Made by a program: the position numbers and the translations under genes. A stretch of 55,990 bases of DNA from JBKECY01 sp047975025 (GTDB lineage: Bacteria; Bacillota; Clostridia; Lachnospirales; Lachnospiraceae), in the NCBI GenBank assembly GCA_047975025.1, contig JBKECY010000029.1, positions 1 to 55,990 of the forward strand. Direction: 5' to 3'. Position 1 is the first letter of the stretch, and each line of letters starts with the position of its first letter. The notes under the pieces were generated by a model, which was not told the DNA's origin, did no database searches, and saw only the letters and a list, made by a program, of their open reading frames with translations. This document shows, in pieces, positions 8,742 to 16,986 of this stretch.

Positions 8742-11255
8742 ATGGCGGCCGTCAAACGAAAAAACACATCCGGTAATGCAGCCAAACGGAAAACCACAGC
8801 TTCAAAGCGTCCTACCAAGGCCGAGCAGGAGGCCAGTCTTAAATTCAAAAAGGAGATTGGTCTTATTTGCGTACTCGCAGTATCGGTCCTGCTGCTTTTA
8901 AGTTGTTTTGGCATCGGTGGATTCGTCGGCAGTTTTGCTGCCAGGATTCTATTTGGTGTTTTTGGAATAGCGGCGTATATTTTTCCGGTGATTTTGTTTG
9001 TGGGTACCGCTTTTTTCTTATCCAACAGCCGTAGTCTGCTTGCGAAGAAAAAGGCGGTGGCTGCTATTTTTTTATTTATCGCTGTCTGTATTCTGATGCA
9101 TCTGCTCACCGGTCCTACATCCGGCACAGCGAATTTTACAAGGTATTATTCACTGTCCGCAACGTATAAATCCGGAGGCGGTATCATCGGCGGTGTCATA
9201 GGCAGTCTGCTCGTAAGCGCAGTCGGATTTATCGGAGCTTATGTGGTAACAATTGTGATTATTCTTTGTTCCCTGATTATTGTGACGCAGCGTTCTTTAT
9301 TTGGATTTTTTGCCGGGGTCGTACGACAGGGAAAAGATCGTCATAAGTCAGCTGCTTTGCGAAGAGAAAAGGAACGTCCGGCTCGGGAGCTGGCGGCACA
9401 GCGTAAACAGGAAAAAGCAAGAGAGCGCAAGTTACAGCATCTTGAATTAAAAGCACAGACTAAACAGGAGCCAGAACAGCAGAGTCATCCATTGCCAGAG
9501 CCGGAAACAGAGGTTCCGGCCGCCGTTTTGGAAGAACCGGTTTTCACACTGCCTCTCCAGATTACTGGCATGCAGGCAGCAGATGAGACAATGACGGAGA
9601 CTCCATTACCGGAAGAACCGTCCGTAGACAGCACTGCGGAGGAAGCAGAGGCGCTGCCTGCCAGAAGAAAAAAGTCATCCCAGAAAGAGTTGACAGAAGG
9701 AATGAAGGAGATTACCAGCGAGATGAGGTCACATGCCGCCGGTGAAACGAGCACGTATCAGTTTCCTCCGATCTCTTTGTTGAAAAAGCCGGCACGAACC
9801 AATACCGTTAATACAGATAAGCTGCTTTATGATACAGCACAAAAGTTACAGGAGACATTGTCTAGTTTTGGTGTAGGTGTTACCGTAACGAATGTCAGCT
9901 GCGGGCCATCTGTGACCCGCTATGAACTGACCCCGGAGCATGGGGTCAAGGTCAGCCGGATCGTAGCACTGGCAGATGATATCAAATTGAATCTTGCCGC
10001 GTCAGATATCCGCATTGAAGCACCGATTCCCGGCAAGGCAGCCGTAGGAATTGAAGTACCCAACAAAGAGAATACCGCCGTATCCTTGCGTGAATTGATA
10101 CAAAGCCCCGAATTTGCAGAGCATCCCTCCAGGCTTGTCTTTGCTGCGGGCAAAGATATTGCTGGCAAGACTGTGATTGCAGATATCGCTAAAATGCCGC
10201 ATTTGTTAATCGCAGGAGCGACCGGATCGGGAAAATCTGTCTGCATTAATACATTAATTGTGAGTATACTATACAAATCTTCACCAGAAGATGTTAAAAT
10301 GATTATGATAGACCCTAAAGTTGTAGAATTAAGTGTTTATAATGGAATACCACATCTCTATATCCCAGTGGTCACAGATCCTAAAAAAGCAGCAGGTGCT
10401 CTGAATTGGGCAGTTGCTGAGATGACACAGCGATACAACACATTTGCGGAGTTTAATGTACGCAATCTGGAAGAGTATAATGCAAGAGTCAAGTCACTTG
10501 CCGAGCAGGCGGCTGAGACAACAGACGAGAGTTCGGAGCAAACCACTTCTGAAGTATTGCCGCAGAAACTTCCGCAGATTGTAATTATCGTTGATGAGCT
10601 TGCTGACCTTATGATGGTGGCTCCGGGGGAAGTTGAGGATGCCATTTGCCGGCTGGCACAATTAGCCAGAGCCGCAGGCATTCATTTGATTATTGCAACG
10701 CAGCGTCCGTCTGTCAATGTCATTACCGGTCTAATCAAAGCAAATATGCCTTCCAGAATAGCATTTGCAGTTTCCTCCGGTGTGGATTCCCGTACGATTT
10801 TAGATATGAATGGAGCGGAAAAATTACTTGGAAAAGGAGATATGCTGTTCTATCCGCAGGGCTATGCCAAACCGGCAAGACTTCAGGGTGCGTTTATCGC
10901 CAATCAGGAAGTTACTTCAATTGTAAAATTTTTAGCACAAAAACACCCGAATGTAGAGTATAATGATGAGATAGAGCAAAAAGTTAACACTGCGAACTTT
11001 TCTGCATCGATCGATACAAACGGCCGAGATGAGCTGGATCCGTATTTTATCGAATCCGGTAAATTTATTATAGAAAAAGACAAAGCGTCTATCGGAATGC
11101 TGCAAAGAATGTTTAAGATTGGATTTAACCGGGCGGCACGTATCATGGATCAACTCGCACAGGCGAATGTAGTCGGTCCTGAAGAAGGAACGAAACCAAG
11201 AAAGATCTTGATGACTGCGGAGGAATTTGAAGAATATATTAATCAATCATTATAG
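8742..11255 (+). CDS. ftsK: FtsK/SpoIIIE family DNA translocase
   Basis: An 837-residue membrane-anchored ATPase that pumps chromosomal DNA through closing septa, in division or sporulation. The basic N-terminus is followed by about four transmembrane segments (roughly 40-190). A Lys/Arg/Glu/Gln/Pro-rich linker (about 200-340) leads to the motor. Walker A GATGSGKS is at 492-499 and Walker B IIVDELADLM at about 614-623; ATQRPSVNVITGLIKANMPS follows. The C-terminal gamma winged helix (about 770-837, including SIGMLQRMFKIGFNRAARIM) normally recognises polar KOPS/SRS sequences. AGGGAGG precedes ATG 8742. Sequence alone does not tell FtsK from SpoIIIE roles. Confidence 0.96.
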   Translation: MAAVKRKNTSGNAAKRKTTASKRPTKAEQEASLKFKKEIGLICVLAVSVLLLLSCFGIGGFVGSFAARILFGVFGIAAYIFPVILFVGTAFFLSNSRSLLAKKKAVAAIFLFIAVCILMHLLTGPTSGTANFTRYYSLSATYKSGGGIIGGVIGSLLVSAVGFIGAYVVTIVIILCSLIIVTQRSLFGFFAGVVRQGKDRHKSAALRREKERPARELAAQRKQEKARERKLQHLELKAQTKQEPEQQSHPLPEPETEVPAAVLEEPVFTLPLQITGMQAADETMTETPLPEEPSVDSTAEEAEALPARRKKSSQKELTEGMKEITSEMRSHAAGETSTYQFPPISLLKKPARTNTVNTDKLLYDTAQKLQETLSSFGVGVTVTNVSCGPSVTRYELTPEHGVKVSRIVALADDIKLNLAASDIRIEAPIPGKAAVGIEVPNKENTAVSLRELIQSPEFAEHPSRLVFAAGKDIAGKTVIADIAKMPHLLIAGATGSGKSVCINTLIVSILYKSSPEDVKMIMIDPKVVELSVYNGIPHLYIPVVTDPKKAAGALNWAVAEMTQRYNTFAEFNVRNLEEYNARVKSLAEQAAETTDESSEQTTSEVLPQKLPQIVIIVDELADLMMVAPGEVEDAICRLAQLARAAGIHLIIATQRPSVNVITGLIKANMPSRIAFAVSSGVDSRTILDMNGAEKLLGKGDMLFYPQGYAKPARLQGAFIANQEVTSIVKFLAQKHPNVEYNDEIEQKVNTANFSASIDTNGRDELDPYFIESGKFIIEKDKASIGMLQRMFKIGFNRAARIMDQLAQANVVGPEEGTKPRKILMTAEEFEEYINQSL

Positions 11256-11274
11256 ATAATGCGCGGAGGAATAT

Positions 11275-12411
11275 ATGAAATGTAAGAATTGCGGCACGCA
11301 TCTTGAACCAGGTACTTTGTTTTGCCCCAAGTGCCTTACAGAAATCAACTGGGTGCCTGAATATACAACCATGGAAACCATGTTAAATGAAAAGAAGAGG
11401 AATCAGGAAAAGCAAAAAAAGGCTTCACCTGTGGAGGAGCCTAAGAAACCGCCGACTTCTAATCGACCTGATAAACGTAAAAACGGACGAAAGAAACGTT
11501 CCTCGTTTGTGTATGGTATTATTATGGCTGTCATTATTCTTGCTACGGCCATTTTTATGGGTTACTCCTTTTGGAATTATAATTCTTATCAATACCAGTA
11601 TGATAAAGCACAGCAATACTATGATGAGATTGAGCAGAATGGTAATTACGAAAAAGCACTGGACAGTGTACAGCGTGCGACAGAAATCGCTCCGGAGGAA
11701 GTTGACGCACATATTCTGCTTGCTAAAATCCAGGTCTACAATGGCGGAAGTGCTGACGGGATTAAGATCCTGACCGGACTGCTGGACGATTTTCCGGATT
11801 CAGTAGAAGTATACCGCGAACTTATTACATTGTATGAGGACGAAGGGCAGGTTCAGGAAATCAAGGATTTGCTGGACGGTACGAACTCAGCGATTATCAG
11901 TAAAGAATTTAGTGATTATATTACGGAAAACCCCATTGTGGATACGGCATCCGGCACATATTCCACAGAGTTGAAGATTACAATCCAAGCAGATGATGCG
12001 TCAGTGTACTATACACTTGACGGCACAGAGCCTACCAATCAGTCTAATGTTTATTCTGGCACACTGCTTGTCGAAGAGGGTACCACAACACTAAAGACCA
12101 TCGCCTACAACCAGAAAGGCATCCCAAGCGATGTCATAACCCGAAAATATGTTGTTTCCATAGAGACACCGAATCCCCCGGTAATTACACCTGATGCCGG
12201 CACATACACTGAGGCAACCTACATCACGATTGAAGTCCCCGAGGGATACACAGCGTATTACGCTTTTAACGAAATACCAACAACGAACAGTACTCCCTAT
12301 ACCACCTCAATCCTGATGCCTTCAGGCAGTAATACCTTTTATGCAATTATTGAGAGTGAAAGCGGCAAGACAAGTGAAGCAGCCAGTAAATATTACTATT
12401 ACAGAGAATAG
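11275..12411 (+). CDS. Zinc-ribbon / TPR membrane protein with two chitobiase C-terminal-like domains
   Basis: A 378-residue protein of unknown function. An N-terminal zinc ribbon (C3, C6, C17, C20) and a charged linker precede one transmembrane helix (about 78-100). TPR-like helices follow (about 105-205, including YEKALDSVQRATEIAPEE). The C-terminus holds two copies of a small beta domain resembling the chitobiase/beta-hexosaminidase C-terminal fold (about 225-295 with SVYYTLDGTEPTNQSNVYSG, and 300-375 with a decayed second copy). Topology implies a cytoplasmic zinc ribbon and an extracytoplasmic TPR-beta region. GGAGG precedes ATG 11275, 20 bases after ftsK, so the two are probably co-transcribed. 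A wall-associated sensing or scaffold role is a guess. Confidence 0.8.
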   Translation: MKCKNCGTHLEPGTLFCPKCLTEINWVPEYTTMETMLNEKKRNQEKQKKASPVEEPKKPPTSNRPDKRKNGRKKRSSFVYGIIMAVIILATAIFMGYSFWNYNSYQYQYDKAQQYYDEIEQNGNYEKALDSVQRATEIAPEEVDAHILLAKIQVYNGGSADGIKILTGLLDDFPDSVEVYRELITLYEDEGQVQEIKDLLDGTNSAIISKEFSDYITENPIVDTASGTYSTELKITIQADDASVYYTLDGTEPTNQSNVYSGTLLVEEGTTTLKTIAYNQKGIPSDVITRKYVVSIETPNPPVITPDAGTYTEATYITIEVPEGYTAYYAFNEIPTTNSTPYTTSILMPSGSNTFYAIIESESGKTSEAASKYYYYRE

Positions 12412-12423
12412 GAGAACAACATC

Positions 12424-12723
12424 ATGGTAAATCATACTGTATTATGGCAATTAAAAGAGTCTTATACGGCACAGGAGAAACAGGAAATCAAAGCAAAGAT
12501 CAAGCAAGGACTTGAAGGACTGACCGGAGTGATTCCCGGACTCATTTCCGCAACTGTGGAAATTGAACCTTTAGTTGCTACGAACTTTGATCTGGCTCTT
12601 ATTAGTACATTTGAATCGAAAGAAGCATTACTGGCTTATCAGGAGAACCCGGCACATCTGGAAGTAGCCGGATTCGTCCGCAGCGTTGTACAAAATCGTG
12701 CCAGTATAGATTATGTATGCTAG
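12424..12723 (+). CDS. Dabb-family stress-responsive alpha/beta barrel protein
   Basis: A 99-residue single-domain protein matching the Dabb (dimeric A/B barrel) pattern. It begins MVNHTVLWQLKE, then has a helix KQEIKAKIKQGLEGL, the strand GLISATVEIEP, and the conserved ending YQENPAHLEVAGFV. Family members form small dimers; some plant homologues are stress-induced and a few fungal or plant relatives are cyclases. The bacterial function is mostly unknown. AGGAGAAC precedes ATG 12424. The stop overlaps the rlmH start by seven bases. Confidence 0.85.
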   Translation: MVNHTVLWQLKESYTAQEKQEIKAKIKQGLEGLTGVIPGLISATVEIEPLVATNFDLALISTFESKEALLAYQENPAHLEVAGFVRSVVQNRASIDYVC

Positions 12724-13199
12724 GCATTACAATTCTATGTGTGGGAAAAATTAAAGAGGCTTCAATTCAGTCTGGCTGCGGTGAATACGTAAAGCGGTTA
12801 GGACGGTACTGCAAGCTGACAATTATAGAAGTTCCTGACGAAAAAACACCGGATAAGGCTTCTGAACAATTAAATGAACAGATTCGAAGTACAGAAGGTC
12901 AAAAGCTTTTGCGCTATATTAAGGAGACAGATTATGTCATTGCACTGGCCATTAATGGGTCCATGCTGGATTCGCCCGGTCTGGCCGCAACGATGGAAGA
13001 ACTGCCACTGCGCGGACATTCGAATCTTACATATGTGATAGGCGGGTCTTTGGGGCTTAGTGAAGCGGTTATGAAAAGAGCAGATACGTCTTTGTCTTTT
13101 TCCAAAATGACGTTTCCGCATCAGCTGATGCGTCTGCTGCTGTTAGAGCAACTCTATCGGGCTTTCAAAATTATTGCGCATGAGCCATATCACAAATAA
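12717..13199 (+). CDS. rlmH: 23S rRNA (pseudouridine1915-N3)-methyltransferase RlmH
   Basis: A SPOUT-class methyltransferase that N3-methylates pseudouridine 1915 of helix 69 in 70S ribosomes. The 160 residues match the family length. The knotted SAM-binding loop is visible as YVIGGSLGLSEAVMKRA. The invariant C-terminus, HQLMRLLLLEQLYRAFKI then EPYHK, is complete. The start ATG 12717 lies inside the end of the Dabb gene, giving MLGITILCVGKIKE, the usual N-terminus. Confidence 0.97.
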   Translation: MLGITILCVGKIKEASIQSGCGEYVKRLGRYCKLTIIEVPDEKTPDKASEQLNEQIRSTEGQKLLRYIKETDYVIALAINGSMLDSPGLAATMEELPLRGHSNLTYVIGGSLGLSEAVMKRADTSLSFSKMTFPHQLMRLLLLEQLYRAFKIIAHEPYHK

Positions 13200-13221
13200 G
13201 TATTAGAAAGGATGACAGCGA

Positions 13222-13803
13222 TTGAATATAACTGCTGTGACTATACAGGAGATTGAAGCATTTATTGCACAATTTCCAATTTATGAATACAGAATAATTG
13301 ATGCTAAAGAAATAGATTTTTCTGAACGGGTGCGCTATATCTGCGAACATGAGTGTGACAGATATGGCACGACTTGGGCCTGTCCGCCGGGAGTGGGAAC
13401 CCTGTCTGCCTGTGAAAGCAAATGCCGCCGGTATGACAGCGGTTTCTTTTTTTCAAGCGTTGCAGAGGTGCAGGACATCATGAATTTCAAGGAACTCTTG
13501 TCGACCCGCATGGAACATGAGAAAATCACGGATGCGGTCAAACAGTATTTTTTGCACAGAGGAATTGACTGCTACACGCTCTCCACCGAATCTTGTGAAA
13601 TCTGCGATGTCTGCACATATCCGGCAGCACCCTGCCGCTTTCCCGAAAAGATGAATCCTTGTGTTGAAAGTCATGGCATTGTAGTGGCCGAACTCGTCGA
13701 AAAATACAACATGGAATACAATCTGGGAGGCAATACTGTGCTCTGGTTTTCTCTGATTCTGCTTATGAAAGGACTATCTGCCGATGGAACATCACCTGAT
13801 TGA
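13222..13803 (+). CDS. DUF2284 cysteine-rich putative metal-binding protein
   Basis: A 193-residue protein with cysteine clusters: CEHECDRYGTTWACPPGVG, CESKC further on, and CEICDVCTYPAAPCRFPEKM. This arrangement is typical of DUF2284, predicted to bind a metal or Fe-S cluster. No enzymatic role is established. The start is TTG at 13222 after AGAAAGGAT; the N-terminal region before the cysteines would be lost if a later start were used. The 3' end overlaps phoH by 20 bases. The last dozen residues after FSLILLMKG look non-conserved and could be read-through of the overlap. Confidence 0.82.
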   Translation: MNITAVTIQEIEAFIAQFPIYEYRIIDAKEIDFSERVRYICEHECDRYGTTWACPPGVGTLSACESKCRRYDSGFFFSSVAEVQDIMNFKELLSTRMEHEKITDAVKQYFLHRGIDCYTLSTESCEICDVCTYPAAPCRFPEKMNPCVESHGIVVAELVEKYNMEYNLGGNTVLWFSLILLMKGLSADGTSPD

Positions 13804-14782
13804 GACAAATATTAACATACCCGTGGAGCATGAAAGCAATGTGTTCGGTATGCTCGACGCGCATCTGAAATTGATTGAACGTACATTTCAGGTAACACTG
13901 GTGGCACGTGACAGCACACTTAAAATCGTTGGAGCCGCTGTCGCAGCCGAACAGGCCAAGCATGTATTAGAGCAGTTGCTGGCATTGTCCAAACGCGGTA
14001 ATCAGATTACGATGCAAAATGTAAATTATATCGTATCTCTTTCAATGGATGAGAAACAGAAATCTATTATCGAAGTTGACAAAGATACTATCTGTAATAC
14101 GATTCAGGGACGCCCTATTAAGCCCAAGACTTTTGGACAGAAAAACTATATTGATAAAATACGTAAGAATATGCTGGTGTTTGGCATCGGACCGGCCGGA
14201 ACCGGTAAAACATACCTCGCCATGGCCATGGCCATCACTGCTTTTAGAAACGGGGACGTAAATCGGATCATTCTGACCAGACCGGCCATTGAGGCTGGTG
14301 AAAAACTGGGGTTTCTTCCCGGTGATTTGCAAAGTAAAATCGACCCGTATCTGCGGCCGTTATATGATGCGCTGTATGAAATTATGGGGGCAGAAAGCTT
14401 TGCAAAAAATACAGAGCGCGGACTCATTGAGGTAGCCCCTCTGGCCTACATGCGCGGCCGTACACTGGACAATGCATTTATTATACTTGATGAATCGCAG
14501 AATACAACACCGGCACAGATGAAAATGTTTCTGACCCGCATTGGTTTTGGCTCGAAGGTAATCGTGACGGGCGATTTGTCCCAGAAGGATCTGCCACATG
14601 GGGCCATATCAGGACTTGATACCGCCAGAGCGGTTCTCAAGAACATTGAGAACATTGCATTTTGTGAATTGACCAGCAAAGATGTTGTACGCCATCCGCT
14701 GGTACAAGAAATCGTCAAAGCATACGAAACTTATGAGGCAAAGAGCAAGCCTAAAAAACGTGGGAGGCCACAGACCAGATGA
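13784..14782 (+). CDS. phoH: PhoH family P-loop ATPase
   Basis: A 332-residue cytoplasmic ATPase. A short N-terminal KH-like region (about 10-75) precedes the PhoH domain, with Walker A GPAGTGKT at 136-143 and Walker B AFIILDESQNTT at about 229-240. A basic tail (KPKKRGRPQTR) could contact RNA. The family is implicated in RNA metabolism, and the phoH-ybeY pairing, seen here with a four-base overlap, is widespread and supports an rRNA-processing context. The precise reaction is not settled. Confidence 0.93.
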   Translation: MEHHLIETNINIPVEHESNVFGMLDAHLKLIERTFQVTLVARDSTLKIVGAAVAAEQAKHVLEQLLALSKRGNQITMQNVNYIVSLSMDEKQKSIIEVDKDTICNTIQGRPIKPKTFGQKNYIDKIRKNMLVFGIGPAGTGKTYLAMAMAITAFRNGDVNRIILTRPAIEAGEKLGFLPGDLQSKIDPYLRPLYDALYEIMGAESFAKNTERGLIEVAPLAYMRGRTLDNAFIILDESQNTTPAQMKMFLTRIGFGSKVIVTGDLSQKDLPHGAISGLDTARAVLKNIENIAFCELTSKDVVRHPLVQEIVKAYETYEAKSKPKKRGRPQTR

Positions 14783-15282
14783 CAGTCTATATTGAAAATG
14801 AAAGCGATATTGCCCTGCCTTTTGCAATCGAGCCGCTGATTACCGAAGTCGTAGAAGCCGTACTGGCAGCAGAAAAGTTTCCTCTTGCGGCAGAAGTTGA
14901 AGTTCTGCTTACAACGCAGGAGGCTGTACAGGAAACAAACAAAGAATTTCGTGGAATCGACAGGACAACCGATGTACTTTCGTTTCCCATGATTGAATTT
15001 GACAAACCTGCAGAATATGATATTCTATTGTCAAATCCAGCTGCTTACAAGAATCCCGACACACAGGAAATCACCTTGGGTGATATTCAGATTTCTGTAC
15101 CCCATGTCGTAAGACAGGCAGAAGAGTACGGTCATAGTCTAAGAAGAGAACTGGCTTTTCTGGTAGCGCACAGTATGCTGCATTTACTGGGGTATGATCA
15201 TATGACAGAGACAGAAGCACAGGATATGCAAGACAGACAGGAAGCCGTATTAGAAGGCCTGGCAATATATAGAGAGAGGTAG
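14779..15282 (+). CDS. ybeY: Endoribonuclease YbeY (rRNA maturation factor)
   Basis: A 167-residue zinc-dependent single-strand endoribonuclease involved in 16S rRNA 3' maturation and ribosome quality control. The metal site is H131-x3-H135-x5-H141 in the stretch AHSMLHLLGYDHM. The conserved FRGIDRTTDVLSFPM and LGDIQIS elements are also present. It overlaps phoH by four bases. A short insertion (about residues 76-90) between these two motifs is within the range seen in clostridial members. Confidence 0.96.
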   Translation: MTVYIENESDIALPFAIEPLITEVVEAVLAAEKFPLAAEVEVLLTTQEAVQETNKEFRGIDRTTDVLSFPMIEFDKPAEYDILLSNPAAYKNPDTQEITLGDIQISVPHVVRQAEEYGHSLRRELAFLVAHSMLHLLGYDHMTETEAQDMQDRQEAVLEGLAIYRER

Positions 15283-15289
15283 AATTCCT

Positions 15290-16153
15290 ATGGACTTACG
15301 TAAAGAACTTAAAAACAAGAAACGGATTGTCATTAAAATCGGCACTTCGTCACTGACACATAAAGAAACCGGTCGTATTAATCTGACAAAACTCGAGGTA
15401 CTCGCAAGAGAGATTTCTGATTTGAGAAACCAGGGAAAGGATGTCGTGCTGGTATCTTCGGGAGCTATCGGAGTCGGTACGGCAGCACTGGGATTAGACA
15501 AGCGTCCGCAAGAGCTTGATGTGACGCAGGCCTGTGCAGCAGTCGGACAGGCGCGGCTTATGATGATTTATCAAAAACTGTTCTCCGAATACAATCAGAT
15601 TGCCGGACAGGTATTAATGACAAAGAACACGATGGTAAACAACGTGAACCGCTTTAATGCCAAAAACACTTTTAATGCTATGCTTGCAAAAGGTGTAATT
15701 CCCATAGTTAACGAGAACGATACAATTTCCACGTACGAGATTGCTTATGGAGATAACAATGAATTTGGAGATAATGACACTCTTTCAGCAATCGTTGCGG
15801 CGCTTATCGAGGCGGATCTTTTAATTATGCTTACCGATATTGATGGATTGTATACCGATGATCCGCATAAAAATGCAGATGCAGAATTCATTTCTACGGT
15901 AGAAAATCTGGACACTCATATTATTGAGATGGGAAAAGGAAGTACCGGAAGTTCCGTAGGAACCGGTGGAATGGCTACAAAGATGACTGCCGTTCAGATT
16001 GCGTCGAGCGCCGGTACTGATGTCATAATCGGAAGTGGTAAGGATTTTCGTATTCTGCACCGTCTGATAGAAGGGCAGGAAATCGGAACCTTTTTCCCGG
16101 CAAACCGCAAGGATGAATTTTATCTGATTGATTATATTGATAAATTACTTTAG
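15290..16153 (+). CDS. proB: Glutamate 5-kinase, short form without PUA domain
   Basis: Phosphorylates L-glutamate to gamma-glutamyl phosphate, the first step of proline synthesis. The amino-acid kinase fold is complete: IVIKIGTSSLTHK near the N-terminus, LVSSGAIGVG, NENDTIS and the FGDNDTLSA region, and TGGMATKMTA near the end. The 287 residues stop after the kinase domain; the C-terminal PUA domain of the E. coli-type enzyme (about 370 residues) is absent, as in several Firmicutes. AGAGAGG precedes ATG 15290. The partner proA lies two genes downstream in the same direction, so these form a proline operon with two inserted genes. Confidence 0.96.
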   Translation: MDLRKELKNKKRIVIKIGTSSLTHKETGRINLTKLEVLAREISDLRNQGKDVVLVSSGAIGVGTAALGLDKRPQELDVTQACAAVGQARLMMIYQKLFSEYNQIAGQVLMTKNTMVNNVNRFNAKNTFNAMLAKGVIPIVNENDTISTYEIAYGDNNEFGDNDTLSAIVAALIEADLLIMLTDIDGLYTDDPHKNADAEFISTVENLDTHIIEMGKGSTGSSVGTGGMATKMTAVQIASSAGTDVIIGSGKDFRILHRLIEGQEIGTFFPANRKDEFYLIDYIDKLL

Positions 16154-16163
16154 GAGGATATAG

Positions 16164-16379
16164 ATGGACCAATCCAAAATTGACAGAATCAATGAACTTG
16201 CCAGAAAAGCCAAAGCGGAAGGGCTGACACCGCTTGAAACAGAAGAGCGTTCAGAACTGCGGCAGGAATTTATCATGAGTATTCGGACGAATTTAAGATC
16301 ACAGCTTGCCAATATTGATATTGAGAACGAGGATGGAAGTATTACGAATCTGGGTGAAAAATATGGCACAGAAGAGTGA
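16164..16379 (+). CDS. YnzC-family small protein (DUF896, UPF0291)
   Basis: A 71-residue, highly charged helical protein beginning MDQSKIDRINELARKAKAEG and containing LTPLETEERSELRQEF, the characteristic DUF896 sequence. The family is Firmicute-specific and in Bacillus includes SOS-regulated YnzC. Its function is unknown. TAGGAGGATATAG is a strong ribosome binding site. The 3' end overlaps the downstream cyclo-ligase gene by 17 bases. Confidence 0.93.
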   Translation: MDQSKIDRINELARKAKAEGLTPLETEERSELRQEFIMSIRTNLRSQLANIDIENEDGSITNLGEKYGTEE

Positions 16380-16956
16380 GCATCACCTTGATACGGAGGA
16401 ATCCATAACTGCCCGCAAGCAGGAAATTCGAGCGGATATGATACAGCGCAGAAAGGCTCAGTCACCGGCAGATATCTCGGCATCCAGCCGTAAACTCAGC
16501 GAACTGCTTTTTAAACAACCATGTTTTATTGAGGCTGAGTATATTTACGCCTATATAGACTGCAAAGGTGAAGTATCCACAAAGTATATAATTGAAGAAG
16601 CCTGGCGACAGCACAAACAGGTCGCTGTGCCCAAAGTCGAGGGCAAGAACCTTCAATTCTACCAGCTGTTGGAATATGGACAGTTGGAAGAAGGCTTCTG
16701 CCACATTCCCGAACCGGCCAAAGGCAAAGCAGTTGCGTGGGAAAAGGCACTTATGATTATGCCGGGAGTTGCTTTTGATGCCAGTAAGCACAGAGTTGGC
16801 TATGGCGGCGGATTCTATGACAGATATCTTGAGCGGCATACACAGCATGCGGTACTAGCCATTGCCTTTGACTATCAGATCGTTCCAGAATTTGAGGTTC
16901 AGGTTACAGATATAATGCCGGATTTTGTACTTACCGAAACCACAGTGTATCGTTGA
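16363..16956 (+). CDS. 5-formyltetrahydrofolate cyclo-ligase
   Basis: ATP-dependent enzyme that converts 5-formyl-THF to 5,10-methenyl-THF, rescuing a storage or inhibitory folate. The 197 residues have the basic N-terminal helix (KQEIRADMIQRRKAQ), the strand AEYIYAYIDCKGEVST, and the diagnostic C-terminal VGYGGGFYDRYL with the preceding LMIMPGVAFD. I chose ATG 16363 because it gives the family-typical N-terminus after GGGTG. Longer in-frame starts lie inside the upstream gene and add non-homologous residues. Its position between proB and proA is unusual functionally but compact enough to imply one transcript. Confidence 0.93.
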   Translation: MAQKSEHHLDTEESITARKQEIRADMIQRRKAQSPADISASSRKLSELLFKQPCFIEAEYIYAYIDCKGEVSTKYIIEEAWRQHKQVAVPKVEGKNLQFYQLLEYGQLEEGFCHIPEPAKGKAVAWEKALMIMPGVAFDASKHRVGYGGGFYDRYLERHTQHAVLAIAFDYQIVPEFEVQVTDIMPDFVLTETTVYR

Positions 16957-16986
16957 AACAGTAGTTTATCTTATAGGAGGAAGCAT

